NCBI RefSeq assembly: GCF_025399895.1
Contig: NZ_JAODUA010000010.1
Location: 1-64,000, forward strand
Direction: 5' to 3'
From: Streptomyces sp. ASQP_92
GTDB taxonomy: Bacteria; Actinomycetota; Actinomycetes; Streptomycetales; Streptomycetaceae
Length of the DNA stretch: 64,000 nucleotides
The notes below the pieces were generated by a model. The model was given only the letters and a program-made list of their open reading frames with translations. It was not told the DNA's origin and searched no databases. Both the position numbers and the translations under genes were made by a program. Each line of letters starts with the position of its first letter. Position 1 is the first letter of the stretch. Positions 16,976-31,246 of the stretch are shown piece after piece.

Positions 16976-18307
16976 GTGCGTGAATACCTGCTGACGCTCT
17001 GCGTCACGGCCGCGGTGACCTATCTGCTCACCGGGCCGGTGCGGAAGTTCGCCATCGCCGTCGGTGCGATGCCGGAGATCCGCGCGCGTGACGTGCACCG
17101 GGAACCGACGCCGAGACTCGGCGGCATCGCCATGTTCGGCGGCCTGTGCGCGGGACTGCTCGTCGCCGACCATCTCGACGGGCTCAACGGCGTCTTCAGC
17201 CAGTCCAACGAACCGAGGGCCCTGCTGTCCGGCGCCGCGCTGATCTGGCTGATCGGCGTCCTGGACGACAAGTTCGAGATCGACGCCCTGATCAAGCTCG
17301 GCGGCCAGATGATCGCCGCCGGCGTCATGGTCATGCAGGGTCTGACGATCCTGTGGCTGCCCATCCCCGGCATCGGCTCGGTCTCGCTGACCTCCTGGCA
17401 GGGCACCCTGCTCACGGTCGCGCTCGTCGTGATCACCATCAACGCGGTGAACTTCGTGGACGGCCTCGACGGCCTGGCCGCCGGCATGGTGTGCATCGCG
17501 TCGGCGGCGTTCTTCATGTACGCCTACCGGCTCTGGTACGGGTACGGAATCGAGGCGGCCGCCCCCGCCACCCTGTTCGCCGCCATCCTCATGGGGATGT
17601 GCCTGGGCTTCCTTCCGCACAACATGCACCCGGCCAGGATCTTCATGGGCGACTCGGGCTCGATGCTGATCGGGCTCGTCCTCGCGGCGGGCGCGATCTC
17701 CATCACGGGCCAGGTCGACCCCGACGCGATGAAGCTCAACTTCGGCGGCACCCGCGACGCGACCCACGCGATGCTGCCGGTCTTCATCCCGCTCCTGATG
17801 CCCTTGACGATCATCGCGATCCCGATGGCCGACCTGGTGCTCGCGATCGTCCGCAGGACCTGGAACGGGCAGTCGCCGTTCGCCGCCGACCGGGGGCATC
17901 TGCACCACCGGCTCCTGGAGATCGGGCACTCGCACAGCCGGGCGGTGCTGATCATGTACTTCTGGTCGGCGCTCATCGCCTTCGGCGCGGTCGCCTACTC
18001 GGTGCACTCCGCGTCGATGTGGATCGTGCTGCTGATCGTCGCGCTGAGCGCGGTGGGGCTCGTCCTCCTGCTGCTGCCGCGGTTCGCCCCGCGCACCCCG
18101 CGGTGGGCCGAGCGGTTCGTTCCGCCGCGCTACCGGCGCACCCGCGAGGAGCCGGAGACGGTGCACTCGCTCGCCCCCGAGGAGGGCGACGAGGTGCGCG
18201 GCGAGCGCGCCCCGGTGGCGGCCGGAGTCTCCGGCGTCAACGGAGCGACCGCGATCGGCCCCCGTTCGCGCTTCCCCGACCGACGTAAGACCGGTGCGTC
18301 GCGCTGA
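16976..18307 (+). CDS. undecaprenyl-phosphate sugar-1-phosphate transferase (WecA/MraY family)
   Basis: An integral membrane enzyme that moves a sugar-1-phosphate (probably GlcNAc-1-P) from UDP-sugar to undecaprenyl phosphate, starting a wall or envelope glycopolymer. About 443 residues with ten or eleven hydrophobic segments. Signature motifs are the first Asp-rich region (GVLDDKFEID), NAVNFVDGLDGLAAG, FMGDSGSMLIG and the HLHHRL loop. It has a long charged cytoplasmic tail. The GTG at 16976 (VREYLLTLC) starts just before the first membrane helix; a GTG at 16937 would add 13 residues without similarity. A TAGGGT at 16931-16936 may be its -10 box. The LCP gene upstream could use its product. 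Confidence 0.9.
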   Translation: MREYLLTLCVTAAVTYLLTGPVRKFAIAVGAMPEIRARDVHREPTPRLGGIAMFGGLCAGLLVADHLDGLNGVFSQSNEPRALLSGAALIWLIGVLDDKFEIDALIKLGGQMIAAGVMVMQGLTILWLPIPGIGSVSLTSWQGTLLTVALVVITINAVNFVDGLDGLAAGMVCIASAAFFMYAYRLWYGYGIEAAAPATLFAAILMGMCLGFLPHNMHPARIFMGDSGSMLIGLVLAAGAISITGQVDPDAMKLNFGGTRDATHAMLPVFIPLLMPLTIIAIPMADLVLAIVRRTWNGQSPFAADRGHLHHRLLEIGHSHSRAVLIMYFWSALIAFGAVAYSVHSASMWIVLLIVALSAVGLVLLLLPRFAPRTPRWAERFVPPRYRRTREEPETVHSLAPEEGDEVRGERAPVAAGVSGVNGATAIGPRSRFPDRRKTGASR

Positions 18308-18465
18308 CGATTTGCCGCGTCCAAGCCCAATACCAGACATCTCGCCGCCCGTTGTGCACAAACGCGCGGCACCACTCTCAAGTGTGATGGGCAGCACACT
18401 TCCATGGTAAAGACCTCATCAAATAGTTTGTGATACGGTTCACGAGACCCGGCGCCAGAGCCGAA

Positions 18466-18485
18466 GGACCGTAGTGCGACGGTCC
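18466..18485 (+). promoter_or_regulatory. inverted repeat in the atp operon leader
   Basis: The 264-base gap before atpI holds GGACCG-N8-CGGTCC (18466-18485), an AT-richer patch at about 18410-18450 (CATCAAATAGTTTGTGATACG), and a TACGCT at 18517-18522 that could be a -10 box. The atp promoter must lie here, but I cannot fix a complete -35/-10 pair. Confidence 0.35.
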
Positions 18486-18571
18486 GTTGGCCCGAGGGAC
18501 CAACTCGGCCCGGGCTTACGCTCGTCCATGACGACACCACTTTGCCCCCACCAGCAAGCGGAGCTGCCGCC

Positions 18572-19009
18572 ATGCCGTCCAACGACGCACGCACTCTTCT
18601 CCCCACCGCCCTACCCACCGCTGCCGCGGGCGCTGTTGCGACCCTCGTGAGCGGTGTGGTCGCGGGCGGCAAGGGAGCGGTGGGTGCCATCGTCGCGACG
18701 CTGGTCGTGATCCTCTTCATGGGCATCGGACTCGTCGTCCTGGAGCGCACTGCCAAATCGCTTCCGCATCTGTTCCAGGCCATGGGACTGATGCTGTACA
18801 CCGCGCAGTTGCTCCTGCTCTTCATCTTTGTCGCGGTCTTCAAGAACACGACGCTGTTCAACCCGAAATGCTTTGCGGCAACCCTTGTGGCGCTGACCCT
18901 CGTCTGGATCGGCGCGCAGGCGCGTGCGCACATGAAGGCGAAGATCCTCTACGTCGAACCGGACACCGCCAAGGGCGACAAGCCCGAAAAGACGGGGCCG
19001 TCGTCGTGA
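18572..19009 (+). CDS. atpI: ATP synthase protein I
   Basis: A 145-residue membrane protein at the head of the ATP synthase operon. AtpI is thought to help assemble the c-ring and is not part of the final enzyme. Four hydrophobic segments are visible (LPTAAAGAVATLVSGVV, AIVATLVVILFMGIGLVV, LMLYTAQLLLLFIFVAVF, CFAATLVALTLVWIG), followed by a charged tail. The ATG at 18572 has GGAG eight bases upstream; an in-frame ATG-like start at 18542 would add ten residues. It is identified mainly by position and topology, since AtpI sequences diverge. It is separated from atpB by 225 bases. Confidence 0.82.
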   Translation: MPSNDARTLLPTALPTAAAGAVATLVSGVVAGGKGAVGAIVATLVVILFMGIGLVVLERTAKSLPHLFQAMGLMLYTAQLLLLFIFVAVFKNTTLFNPKCFAATLVALTLVWIGAQARAHMKAKILYVEPDTAKGDKPEKTGPSS

Positions 19010-19234
19010 GAGGTAGGGCCGGAATAAATGCGAGTTCAGGACCCTGCTATCGTCCGGTGCCAACTGCGGCACTGCGGGCGCGGGCATCTGAGCTGACGCC
19101 TGCTCAATCGCGAGGCTTGATGCCCGACCGCCGCCCCATCATCCGAAACACCAGTCCAGTGCCGAACCGCGGCTGCGCGCCGCGCCGACACAACGAGGTT
19201 GCCGTACCTATGCGCCACGCTGAAGGAGCCCGCG

Positions 19235-20369
<1,135 letters not shown>

Positions 20370-20408
20370 GACGAACCACGACCAGACCGACCGACGAAAG
20401 GCACTGAT

Positions 20409-20957
20409 GTGAACCTCACCATGGTTCAGCTGGCGGCCGAGGGCAAGGAAAACCCCCTCGTTCCGCCGTGGCCTGAGCTCGTCATCGGCCTCATCGCCTT
20501 CGTCATCGTCTTCGGCTTCCTCGCCAAGAAGCTCCTCCCGAACATCAACAAGGTTCTGGACGAGCGTCGCGAGGCCATCGAAGGCGGGATGGAGAAGGCC
20601 GAGGCCGCTCAGACCGAGGCCCAGAGCGTCCTTGAGCAGTACAAGGCGCAGCTCGCCGAGGCCCGCCACGAGGCTGCGCGCCTGCGCCAGGAGGCGACCG
20701 AGCAGGGCGCCGCGCTCATCCAGGAGATGAGGGCGGAAGGCCAGCGGCAGCGTGAGGAGATCATCGCTGCCGGCCACGCCCAGATCGAGGCCGACCGCAA
20801 GGCCGCCGCGCACTCGCTCCGTCAGGACGTGGGCAAGCTGGCGACCGACCTGGCCGGCAAGCTGGTCGGCGAGTCCCTCGAGGACCACGCCCGCCAGAGC
20901 CGCACCATCGACCGTTTCCTCGGCGAGCTCGAGGAGAAGGCCGAGGCCGTCCGATGA
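20409..20957 (+). CDS. atpF: ATP synthase F0 subunit b
   Basis: The peripheral stalk subunit. 182 residues: one N-terminal membrane helix (about 18-38, LVIGLIAFVIVFGFLAKKLL) and then a long charged coiled coil (ERREAIEGGMEKAEAAQTEA and on) that binds subunit delta. The GTG at 20409 follows GAAAGG; the ATG at 20421 is an alternative. It overlaps atpH by four bases (ATGA), implying translational coupling. Confidence 0.95.
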   Translation: MNLTMVQLAAEGKENPLVPPWPELVIGLIAFVIVFGFLAKKLLPNINKVLDERREAIEGGMEKAEAAQTEAQSVLEQYKAQLAEARHEAARLRQEATEQGAALIQEMRAEGQRQREEIIAAGHAQIEADRKAAAHSLRQDVGKLATDLAGKLVGESLEDHARQSRTIDRFLGELEEKAEAVR

Positions 20958-21769
20958 ACGGTGCGAGCCGCGAGGCACTGGCCGCCGCACGCGAGCGTCT
21001 CGACGCGCTGATGGACAACACGTCCGTCGACGCGGCGAAGCTCGGCGACGAGCTGGCCGCCGTCACCACGCTGCTCGACCGCGAGGTCTCGCTGCGTCGG
21101 GTCCTGACCGACCCGGCGCAGGCCGGCGAGGCCAAGGCCGAGCTGGCCGGGCGTCTGCTCGGCGGCCAGGTGGGCGGCGAGACCGCCGACCTGGTGGCCG
21201 GCATGGTCCGCTCCCGCTGGTCGCAGTCGCGTGACCTGGTGGACTCGCTGGAAGAACTGGCGGCCACCGCCGACCTCACCGCCGCGCAGCAGTCGGGCGC
21301 GCTGGACGACGTCGAGGACGAGCTGTTCCGGTTCGGCCGCATCGTCACCTCCAGCACCGAACTGCGCTCCGCGCTCACCAGCCGCACCGCCACGGTCGCG
21401 GCCAAGAGCGAACTGCTGCGCAGCCTGCTGGGCGGCAGGGCCAACCCGGTCACCGAGCGTCTGGTCGCCCGTCTTGTGACCCGGCCGCGTGGACGTAGCT
21501 TGGAATCGGGACTCGAGTCCCTCTCCAAGCTCGCCGCGGGACGCCGGGACCGGATGGTCGCCGTGGTCACCTCGGCGGTACCGCTGACCGACCTCCAGAA
21601 GGCGCGCCTCGGCGCGGCTCTGGCGAAGATCTACGGCCGCCAGATGCACCTGAACCTCGACGTGGACCCCGAGGTCCTCGGCGGGATCTCGGTGCGCGTC
21701 GGCGACGAGGTCATCGAAGGCACCATCGCGGAGCGCCTCGAAGAGGCGAACCGGCGGCTGGCGCGCTGA
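20954..21769 (+). CDS. atpH: ATP synthase F1 subunit delta
   Basis: Connects the peripheral stalk to the top of F1. 271 residues, longer than the E. coli subunit (177), as is usual in actinobacteria. The C-terminal half carries the conserved core (VVTSAVPLTDLQKARLGAAL, YGRQMHLNLDVDPEVLGGI, GTIAERLEEANRRLA). Its start codon overlaps the end of atpF. A 139-base gap containing a repeat hairpin separates it from atpA. Confidence 0.94.
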   Translation: MNGASREALAAARERLDALMDNTSVDAAKLGDELAAVTTLLDREVSLRRVLTDPAQAGEAKAELAGRLLGGQVGGETADLVAGMVRSRWSQSRDLVDSLEELAATADLTAAQQSGALDDVEDELFRFGRIVTSSTELRSALTSRTATVAAKSELLRSLLGGRANPVTERLVARLVTRPRGRSLESGLESLSKLAAGRRDRMVAVVTSAVPLTDLQKARLGAALAKIYGRQMHLNLDVDPEVLGGISVRVGDEVIEGTIAERLEEANRRLAR

Positions 21770-21844
21770 CCTCACGGTCGGCACAGCAAGTGAATTAGCA
21801 ACACCAGCGGCCCGGTTGGGCCGTGCAGAAATTGCAGAAGATTC

Positions 21845-21862
21845 CTGGGGGTCGGCCCCCAG
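21845..21862. repeat. CTGGGGG...CCCCCAG hairpin between atpH and atpA
   Basis: CTGGGGG (21845-21851), loop TCGG, CCCCCAG (21856-21862), then ACCCCC. It has the same layout as the hairpins at prmC and in the intergenic repeat blocks of this window. It lies about 46 bases before the atpA start, inside the operon. Nothing else in the 139-base gap is recognisable except the atpA ribosome binding region (AAGGAG). Confidence 0.7.
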
Positions 21863-21908
21863 ACCCCCTTAGAAACTTCGGGCCCAACAAGGAGAGCAGG
21901 GAACCCAG

Positions 21909-23501
21909 ATGGCGGAGCTCACGATCCGGCCGGAGGAGATCCGGGACGCGCTGGAGACCTTTGTCCAGTCGTACCAGCCGGACGCGGCCTCGCGCGAGGA
22001 GGTCGGTACGGTCAGCGTTGCCGGCGACGGCATCGCGAAGGTCGAGGGTCTTCCCTCGGCCATGGCGAACGAGCTGCTGCGGTTCGAGGACGGAACCCTT
22101 GGTCTCGCCCTCAACCTCGAGGAGCGCGAGATCGGTGCGATCGTCCTCGGCGAGTTCAGCGGAATCGAAGAGGGCCAGCCGGTGCAGCGCACCGGTGAGG
22201 TGCTCTCGGTCGGCGTAGGCGAGGGTTACCTCGGCCGCGTCGTCGACCCGCTCGGCAACCCGATCGACGGCCTCGGCGAGATCGAGACCGACGGCCGCCG
22301 CGCCCTGGAGCTTCAGGCTCCGGGCGTCATGGTCCGTAAGTCGGTGCACGAGCCGATGGCGACCGGTTACAAGGCCGTCGACGCGATGGTGCCGATCGGC
22401 CGTGGCCAGCGTCAGCTGATCATTGGTGACCGTCAGACCGGCAAGACCGCTCTGGCCGTCGACACGATCATCAACCAGCGCGACAACTGGCGCTCGGGCG
22501 ACCCGAAGAAGCAGGTTCGCTGCATCTACGTCGCCATCGGCCAGAAGGGCTCGACCATCGCCTCCGTGCGTGGCGCCCTGGAAGAGGCCGGCGCGCTGGA
22601 GTACACGACGATCGTCGCCGCTCCCGCGTCCGACCCGGCCGGCTTCAAGTACCTTGCCCCGTACACCGGTTCGGCCATCGGCCAGCACTGGATGTACGAC
22701 GGCAAGCACGTCCTCATCATCTTCGACGACCTGTCGAAGCAGGCCGACGCCTACCGCGCCGTGTCCCTGCTGCTGCGCCGTCCGCCGGGCCGCGAGGCCT
22801 ACCCGGGCGACGTCTTCTACCTGCACTCGCGTCTGCTCGAGCGCTGCGCGAAGCTGTCGGACGAGATGGGCGCCGGTTCGATGACGGGTCTGCCGATCGT
22901 CGAGACCAAGGCGAACGACGTGTCGGCGTTCATCCCGACCAACGTCATCTCCATCACCGACGGCCAGTGCTTCCTGGAGTCGGACCTGTTCAACGCCGGT
23001 CAGCGCCCCGCCCTGAACGTCGGTATCTCCGTCTCCCGAGTCGGTGGTTCCGCGCAGCACAAGGCGATGCGCCAGGTGTCCGGCCGACTGCGTGTCGACC
23101 TCGCCCAGTACCGCGAGCTGGAGGCGTTCGCCGCCTTCGGTTCCGACCTGGACGCCGCCTCCAAGGCCTCCCTGGAGCGCGGTAAGCGCATGGTCGAGCT
23201 GCTGAAGCAGCCGCAGTACTCGCCGTACCCGGTCGAGGAGCAGGTCGTCTCCATCTGGGCCGGCACCACCGGCAAGATGGACGACGTGCCCGTCGAGGAC
23301 ATCCGCCGCTTCGAGGCCGAGCTGCTGGAGCACCTGCGCCGCGAGCGCAAGGAGCTCCTCACCTCGATCGCCGAGGGCGCCAAGATGTCGGACGACACGC
23401 TCCAGGCCGTGGGCGACGCCATCGCCGGCTTCAAGCGGCAGTTCGAGACCTCGGACGGCAAGCTCCTGGGCGACGACGCTCCGGTCAGCACCAGCAAGTG
23501 A
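21909..23501 (+). CDS. atpA: ATP synthase F1 subunit alpha
   Basis: The non-catalytic nucleotide-binding subunit of F1. 530 residues with the P-loop GDRQTGKTA near residue 175, the beta-barrel N-terminal domain ([14 protein letters not shown]), [14 protein letters not shown], and the [11 protein letters not shown] signature with its arginine. The ATG follows AAGGAGAGCAGGG. A preceding repeat hairpin separates the F0 genes and delta from this gene. Confidence 0.98.
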   Translation: MAELTIRPEEIRDALETFVQSYQPDAASREEVGTVSVAGDGIAKVEGLPSAMANELLRFEDGTLGLALNLEEREIGAIVLGEFSGIEEGQPVQRTGEVLSVGVGEGYLGRVVDPLGNPIDGLGEIETDGRRALELQAPGVMVRKSVHEPMATGYKAVDAMVPIGRGQRQLIIGDRQTGKTALAVDTIINQRDNWRSGDPKKQVRCIYVAIGQKGSTIASVRGALEEAGALEYTTIVAAPASDPAGFKYLAPYTGSAIGQHWMYDGKHVLIIFDDLSKQADAYRAVSLLLRRPPGREAYPGDVFYLHSRLLERCAKLSDEMGAGSMTGLPIVETKANDVSAFIPTNVISITDGQCFLESDLFNAGQRPALNVGISVSRVGGSAQHKAMRQVSGRLRVDLAQYRELEAFAAFGSDLDAASKASLERGKRMVELLKQPQYSPYPVEEQVVSIWAGTTGKMDDVPVEDIRRFEAELLEHLRRERKELLTSIAEGAKMSDDTLQAVGDAIAGFKRQFETSDGKLLGDDAPVSTSK

Positions 23502-23524
23502 CGACGACGGAAGGGACCTGACTC

Positions 23525-25884
<2,360 letters not shown>

Positions 25885-25900
25885 CGCGCCCCACCGCGAA

Positions 25901-25925
25901 GAGGGGCGGGTGCGTCCCGCCCCTC
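25901..25925 (+). promoter_or_regulatory. hairpin between atpD and atpC
   Basis: GAGGGGCGGG (25901-25910), loop TGCGT, CCCGCCCCTC (25916-25925): a perfect 10-bp GC stem in the 110-base atpD-atpC gap. It could attenuate transcription into atpC, or stabilise the 3' end of a processed atpD message. The operon clearly continues with atpC. Confidence 0.6.
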
Positions 25926-25994
25926 TCCGCACGCCTACTAGAATTCGACCCAACACCCGGCCGAACCGCCGGGTGGTGACCCGAGGAGCCAACC

Positions 25995-26369
25995 TTGGCT
26001 ACTGAGCTGCACGTCGAGCTCGTCGCCGCGGACCGCAGCGTGTGGTCCGGCGAGGCCACCCTGGTCGTCGCGCGCACCACGTCCGGCGACATCGGCGTCA
26101 TGCCCGGTCACCAGCCGCTCCTTGGTGTGCTGGAGTCGGGCCCGGTGATGATCCGTACGAGCGAGGGCAGCACCGTCGTCGCGGCGGTGCACGGTGGATT
26201 CATCTCCTTCGCCGACAACAAGCTTTCGCTGCTCGCCGAGATCGCCGAGCTGGCGGACGAGATCGACGTCCAGCGTGCCGAGCGTGCGCTGGAGAGTGCG
26301 AAGTCGGAGTCGGACGCCGCCGCCGAGCGACGCGCCGATGTACGACTGCGTGCGGTGGCGGTGCGCTAG
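25995..26369 (+). CDS. atpC: ATP synthase F1 subunit epsilon
   Basis: The regulatory rotor subunit. 124 residues: N-terminal beta sandwich ([48 protein letters not shown]) and a short C-terminal helical pair. The start is TTG at 25995 after GAGGAGCC. It is the last gene of the atp operon and is followed by a strong hairpin. Confidence 0.95.
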   Translation: MATELHVELVAADRSVWSGEATLVVARTTSGDIGVMPGHQPLLGVLESGPVMIRTSEGSTVVAAVHGGFISFADNKLSLLAEIAELADEIDVQRAERALESAKSESDAAAERRADVRLRAVAVR

Positions 26370-26388
26370 CACCCCCGCCGGAGATTTC

Positions 26389-26438
26389 CCTCAGCCGCGG
26401 CTCGGTCCGGAATTTCCCGGAGCCGGTCGCGGCTGAGG
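26389..26438 (+). terminator. terminator of the atp operon
   Basis: CCTCAGCCGCG (26389-26399) and CGCGGCTGAGG (26428-26438) form a perfect 11-bp outer stem, and the loop folds into a second stem (GGCTC with GAGCC, TCCGG with CCGGA). It begins 20 bases after atpC. Confidence 0.85.
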
Positions 26439-26496
26439 CGATGCAGGCAGATTTTTCCGTTGCTGGATTACTGGTTGAGCGAGGAGGTCGGTGTAG

Positions 26497-26943
26497 ATGA
26501 CTCTCGCTCTGCTTGTGTGTGGCCTGGTCGTCGCGCTGGTACTGGTGGGACTCTTCGTCTTCGGTCTGCGCCGGCGGCTGATCCAGCGCTCGGGCGGGAC
26601 CTTCGACTGCAGTCTGCGCTGGGGCCTTCCGGAGACGCCGGACACCAGCGGCAAGGGCTGGGTCTACGGGGTGGCCCGCTACAACGGTGACCGGATCGAG
26701 TGGTTCCGCGTCTTCTCCTACGCGCCTCGGCCGCGACGCGTTCTGGAGCGTTCCGCCATCGACGTGGTGTCGCGGCGTCTGCCCGAGGGCGAGGAGGAGC
26801 TGGCGCTCCTGTCCGACGCGATCATCCTGGGGTGTACGCATCGGGGTACGCGCCTCGAGCTGGCGATGAGCGAGGACGCGCTGACCGGTTTCCTCGCCTG
26901 GCTGGAAGCGGCCCCGCCCGGCCAGCGGGTCAACGTGGCGTAG
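26497..26943 (+). CDS. DUF2550 membrane-anchored protein
   Basis: A 148-residue protein with one N-terminal membrane helix (LALLVCGLVVALVLVGLFVFGL) and a cytoplasmic domain (FDCSLRWGLPE, KGWVYGVARYNGDRIEWFRVFSY). It resembles the actinobacterial DUF2550 family, which is commonly found straight after the atp operon. Its function is unknown. The ATG follows GAGGAGG. A link to ATP synthase is suggested only by position. Confidence 0.85.
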   Translation: MTLALLVCGLVVALVLVGLFVFGLRRRLIQRSGGTFDCSLRWGLPETPDTSGKGWVYGVARYNGDRIEWFRVFSYAPRPRRVLERSAIDVVSRRLPEGEEELALLSDAIILGCTHRGTRLELAMSEDALTGFLAWLEAAPPGQRVNVA

Positions 26944-26956
26944 GCCCCCGGTGGCC

Positions 26957-27133
26957 CTGGGGCTCCGCCCCAGACCCCGTATCGCGCCTGAACGGCGCTC
27001 GTCCTCAATCGCCGGACGGGCTGAAATGCCCGATGCGGGCCAGCACCGGTCCTGCCAGGGGCGCGGGGAACTGCGCGAGAAGCGGGCACGGCCCGCACCG
27101 AAAAGCGGGTTTCAGGGGCGCGGGGAACTGCGC
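26957..27133. repeat. composite dispersed repeat, copy A
   Basis: The 302-base gap to the chitinase gene holds no gene. It consists of a CTGGGGCTCCGCCCCAG hairpin (26957-26973), a 54-base core (26994-27047) identical to 34908-34961, and two copies of the 19-mer GGGGCGCGGGGAACTGCGC (27058 and 27115, 57 apart). A decayed hairpin (CTGGG-TAA-CCCAG, 27179-27191) follows. Confidence 0.85.
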
Positions 27134-27193
27134 GAATGGCCAAGCGCGGTGGGCCGCGGGTGAAAGACGTTCCTGGGGCTGGGTAACCCAGAG

Positions 27194-27228
27194 ACCCCGG
27201 GGGCGGGGGACGGGCCCGCCTCCGGGGT
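27194..27228 (-). terminator. terminator of the chitinase gene
   Basis: ACCCCGGGGGCGGG (27194-27207) pairs with CCCGCCTCCGGGGT (27215-27228) with one mismatch. It lies 18 bases past the chitinase stop on the minus strand. Confidence 0.65.
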
Positions 27229-27245
27229 GCTGGGGTTGGCCCGGG

Positions 27246-29096
<1,851 letters not shown>

Positions 29097-29211
29097 GGCT
29101 GCTCCCGAGTGGTGCGACGGTGGTGGGGGTGGAACCCTGCTCCGTCCGGTGGGCGTGCCTTGAGCGCCAGGGACGGCGCGCCCACCACAGCAGTGTGCGG
29201 TGAGCGTAGAA

Positions 29212-29244
29212 AGGTCTGGACCAACCGTCAAGAGGTCCAGACCT
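29212..29244 (-). promoter_or_regulatory. DasR-like (dre) operators of the chitinase gene
   Basis: On the minus strand, AGGTCTGGACCT (29244-29233) and TGGTCCAGACCT (29223-29212) form a near-perfect 12-base direct repeat with 9 bases between. The second equals the repeat described in Streptomyces chitinase promoters, and both approximate the DasR site TGGTCTAGACCA. They lie about 120-150 bases before the start codon. GlcNAc-dependent control by DasR is inferred. Confidence 0.7.
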
Positions 29245-29261
29245 CCGGTGGAGGGGACGGC

Positions 29262-29906
29262 TCAGATCCCCAACTCCCTTGCCAGCACGGCCGCTTGGGC
29301 TCTGCTGCGCAGCTCCAGCTTGCCGAGCAGCCTGCTGACATGGGTCTTCACGGTGGCCTCCGCCATGTCCAGGCGGCCGGCGATCTCCGCGTTGGACAGC
29401 CCGAGACCCAGACAGGAGAGCACCTCGCCCTCGCGCCGGGTGAGCGCGTCCAGGGCCGCCGGGCGCCGCGGCGCCGCGGGGCGCGGCGAGGAGGCGAACT
29501 CCGCGATGAGGCGGCGCGTGACGGCCGGGGCGATCAGGCCCTCGCCGCGCGCCACCGTCCGTACCGCCTCGATCAGATCCCTCGCTTCGGTGCTCTTGAG
29601 CAGGAAGCCCGCGGCGCCCGCGCGCAGCGCGCCGAACACGTACTCGTCCAGGTCGAAGGTGGTCAGGACCAGCACGTCGGCGAGGTGCTCGGCGACCACG
29701 GCCGCGGTGGCCGAGACCCCGTCCAGCCTGGGCATCTGGATGTCCATCAGGACCAGGTCCGGGCGCAGTTCGCGGGCGAGCGCGACCGCCTGCTCGCCGT
29801 CCGCGGCCTCCCCGACCACCTCGATGTCCGGGGCGCTGGAGAGGATCAGGACGAGCCCGGCCCGCACGGCCGACTGGTCCTCGGCGACCAGGATCCGGAT
29901 CGTCAC
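29262..29906 (-). CDS. NarL/LuxR-type response regulator
   Basis: 214 residues: a receiver domain (VAEDQ near the start, phosphoacceptor Asp in LVLMDIQMPRLDG, lysine in FLLKSTEARD) and a C-terminal LuxR helix-turn-helix (LTRREGEVLSCLGLGLSNAEIAGRL, ATVKTHVSRLLGKL). It activates or represses unknown targets when phosphorylated by the kinase encoded just upstream. The GTG at 29906 overlaps the kinase stop by four bases (GTGA), so the two are translationally coupled. The open frame to 30098 runs inside the kinase gene and is not used. It might regulate the adjacent chitinase gene, but nothing in the sequence proves this. Confidence 0.92.
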   Translation of the reverse strand: MTIRILVAEDQSAVRAGLVLILSSAPDIEVVGEAADGEQAVALARELRPDLVLMDIQMPRLDGVSATAAVVAEHLADVLVLTTFDLDEYVFGALRAGAAGFLLKSTEARDLIEAVRTVARGEGLIAPAVTRRLIAEFASSPRPAAPRRPAALDALTRREGEVLSCLGLGLSNAEIAGRLDMAEATVKTHVSRLLGKLELRSRAQAAVLARELGI

Positions 29907-31159
29907 GTCCTCAAGTTCCTTTCTTCTGCGGGCAGTTGAGCCTCCACCCGCCACATCCGGCTGCCGTCCGGCGCCGTTACGGGGCCCGCGGTGAAGGTGC
30001 CGTCGAGCAGTTCGGTCCGCTCGCGCATCCCGATGATCCCGGCCCCCGAACCCGGCGCGCGCGGTCCCGGCCGGTCGCCGTGGGGGCTGGTGACGCACAC
30101 GGCCAGCAGCCCGTCCACGCGGGAGAGGGCGACCTCCACGGTGCCGGGCGTCGCGTGCTTGAGCGCGTTGGTGAGGGACTCCTGCACGATCCGGTACGCC
30201 GCGAGCTCCACCGGGGCCGGCAGCGGCCCGGTCCCGGCGCGCCGGTCGTCGAGCGTGAAGCCGAGCCCGCTGTCGGCGCCGTTGGTACGGGCCTGGGCGA
30301 CCAGCGCGTCGAGGCCGGACAGGGTGGGCGCCGCGGTCGGCTCGTCACGGCCGCCGGTGTCGCGCAGCAGACCGATGAGCCGGCGCATCTCGGCGAGCCC
30401 GTCCACGCTGTTCTCGCGGATCACCGACAGCGCCTGGCGGGTGGTCGCCGGATCGTCCAGGGAGAGCGCGGCCGTGGAGTGGATGGCGATCGCCGAGAGG
30501 TGGTTGGCCACCATGTCGTGCAGCTCGCGGGCCATCCGCGCGCGCTCGGCGACCACGGCCTGGCTGCGGTCCATCTCGGCGAGCAGGGCGGTCTGTTCGG
30601 CCCGCAGCCGGGCGCTGTCGGCGGCGTCCCGGTGGTGGCGCACCAGGGCACCGGTGGTCGCGGGCGCGAACGTGATCAGCCCGGTCACCACGCCGATGAG
30701 CAGTGCCTCCGGCTGCTGGAACCAGGCGTAGAACCCGATCGTCATGCCGACCGTGACGATCCCGGTCGTCACCGGGATGCGGCGCGCGGCGGCCGGGGTG
30801 CCGTAGACGACGGCCGCGTAGACGAGGTCGGTGAACATCACGACCGTCGCCAGGCTGCCCCGGGTGAACTGGTCGAGGACCAGCAGGCAGGTGCCGAGGG
30901 CCAGCGCGGGTTGCGGGGCGGTGCGGCGCAGCAGCTCCAGGGCGGCCGTCCCCACCAGCGGCAGCAGCACCCAGGCGCCGGGCAGCGAGCGGCCGCCCTG
31001 GGTGTGCAGCCCGACGGCCCACAGCACCAGCCCGCTGAGCAGGCCGCCCACGGCGATGAGGACGTCGTCGCGGTGCGGGCGGGAGGTCGGGGTCACGTAC
31101 TCATCCAACACGGCCGCCCGGGCGGGGGCCTCCCCACCCCGGCCGAGGCGGGACTGCAT
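29903..31159 (-). CDS. sensor histidine kinase (HisKA_3 type)
   Basis: About 418 residues with five or six N-terminal membrane segments (VLIAVGGLLSGLVLWAVGL, WVLLPLVGTAALELL and others) and no large extracellular loop. It has the dimerisation box MARELHDMVANHLSAIA with the phosphorylated histidine and a C-terminal ATPase (YRIVQESLTNALKHA, GSGAGIIGMRERTELL). This is the NarX/DesK-like class that pairs with LuxR-type regulators, as here. The ATG at 31159 is tentative, since no clear ribosome binding site precedes it; GTG codons 20-26 residues downstream are alternatives. The signal sensed is unknown; lack of a sensor domain suggests membrane-state sensing. Confidence 0.88.
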   Translation of the reverse strand: MQSRLGRGGEAPARAAVLDEYVTPTSRPHRDDVLIAVGGLLSGLVLWAVGLHTQGGRSLPGAWVLLPLVGTAALELLRRTAPQPALALGTCLLVLDQFTRGSLATVVMFTDLVYAAVVYGTPAAARRIPVTTGIVTVGMTIGFYAWFQQPEALLIGVVTGLITFAPATTGALVRHHRDAADSARLRAEQTALLAEMDRSQAVVAERARMARELHDMVANHLSAIAIHSTAALSLDDPATTRQALSVIRENSVDGLAEMRRLIGLLRDTGGRDEPTAAPTLSGLDALVAQARTNGADSGLGFTLDDRRAGTGPLPAPVELAAYRIVQESLTNALKHATPGTVEVALSRVDGLLAVCVTSPHGDRPGPRAPGSGAGIIGMRERTELLDGTFTAGPVTAPDGSRMWRVEAQLPAEERNLRT

Positions 31160-31246
31160 CGAAGGATGCAGTCCTCTTTCGTCACTGACGACGACGCCCG
31201 GACGCCGGGCGCGGGCGAGCCTTGAGGAGTACGAGAGGAGACCACC

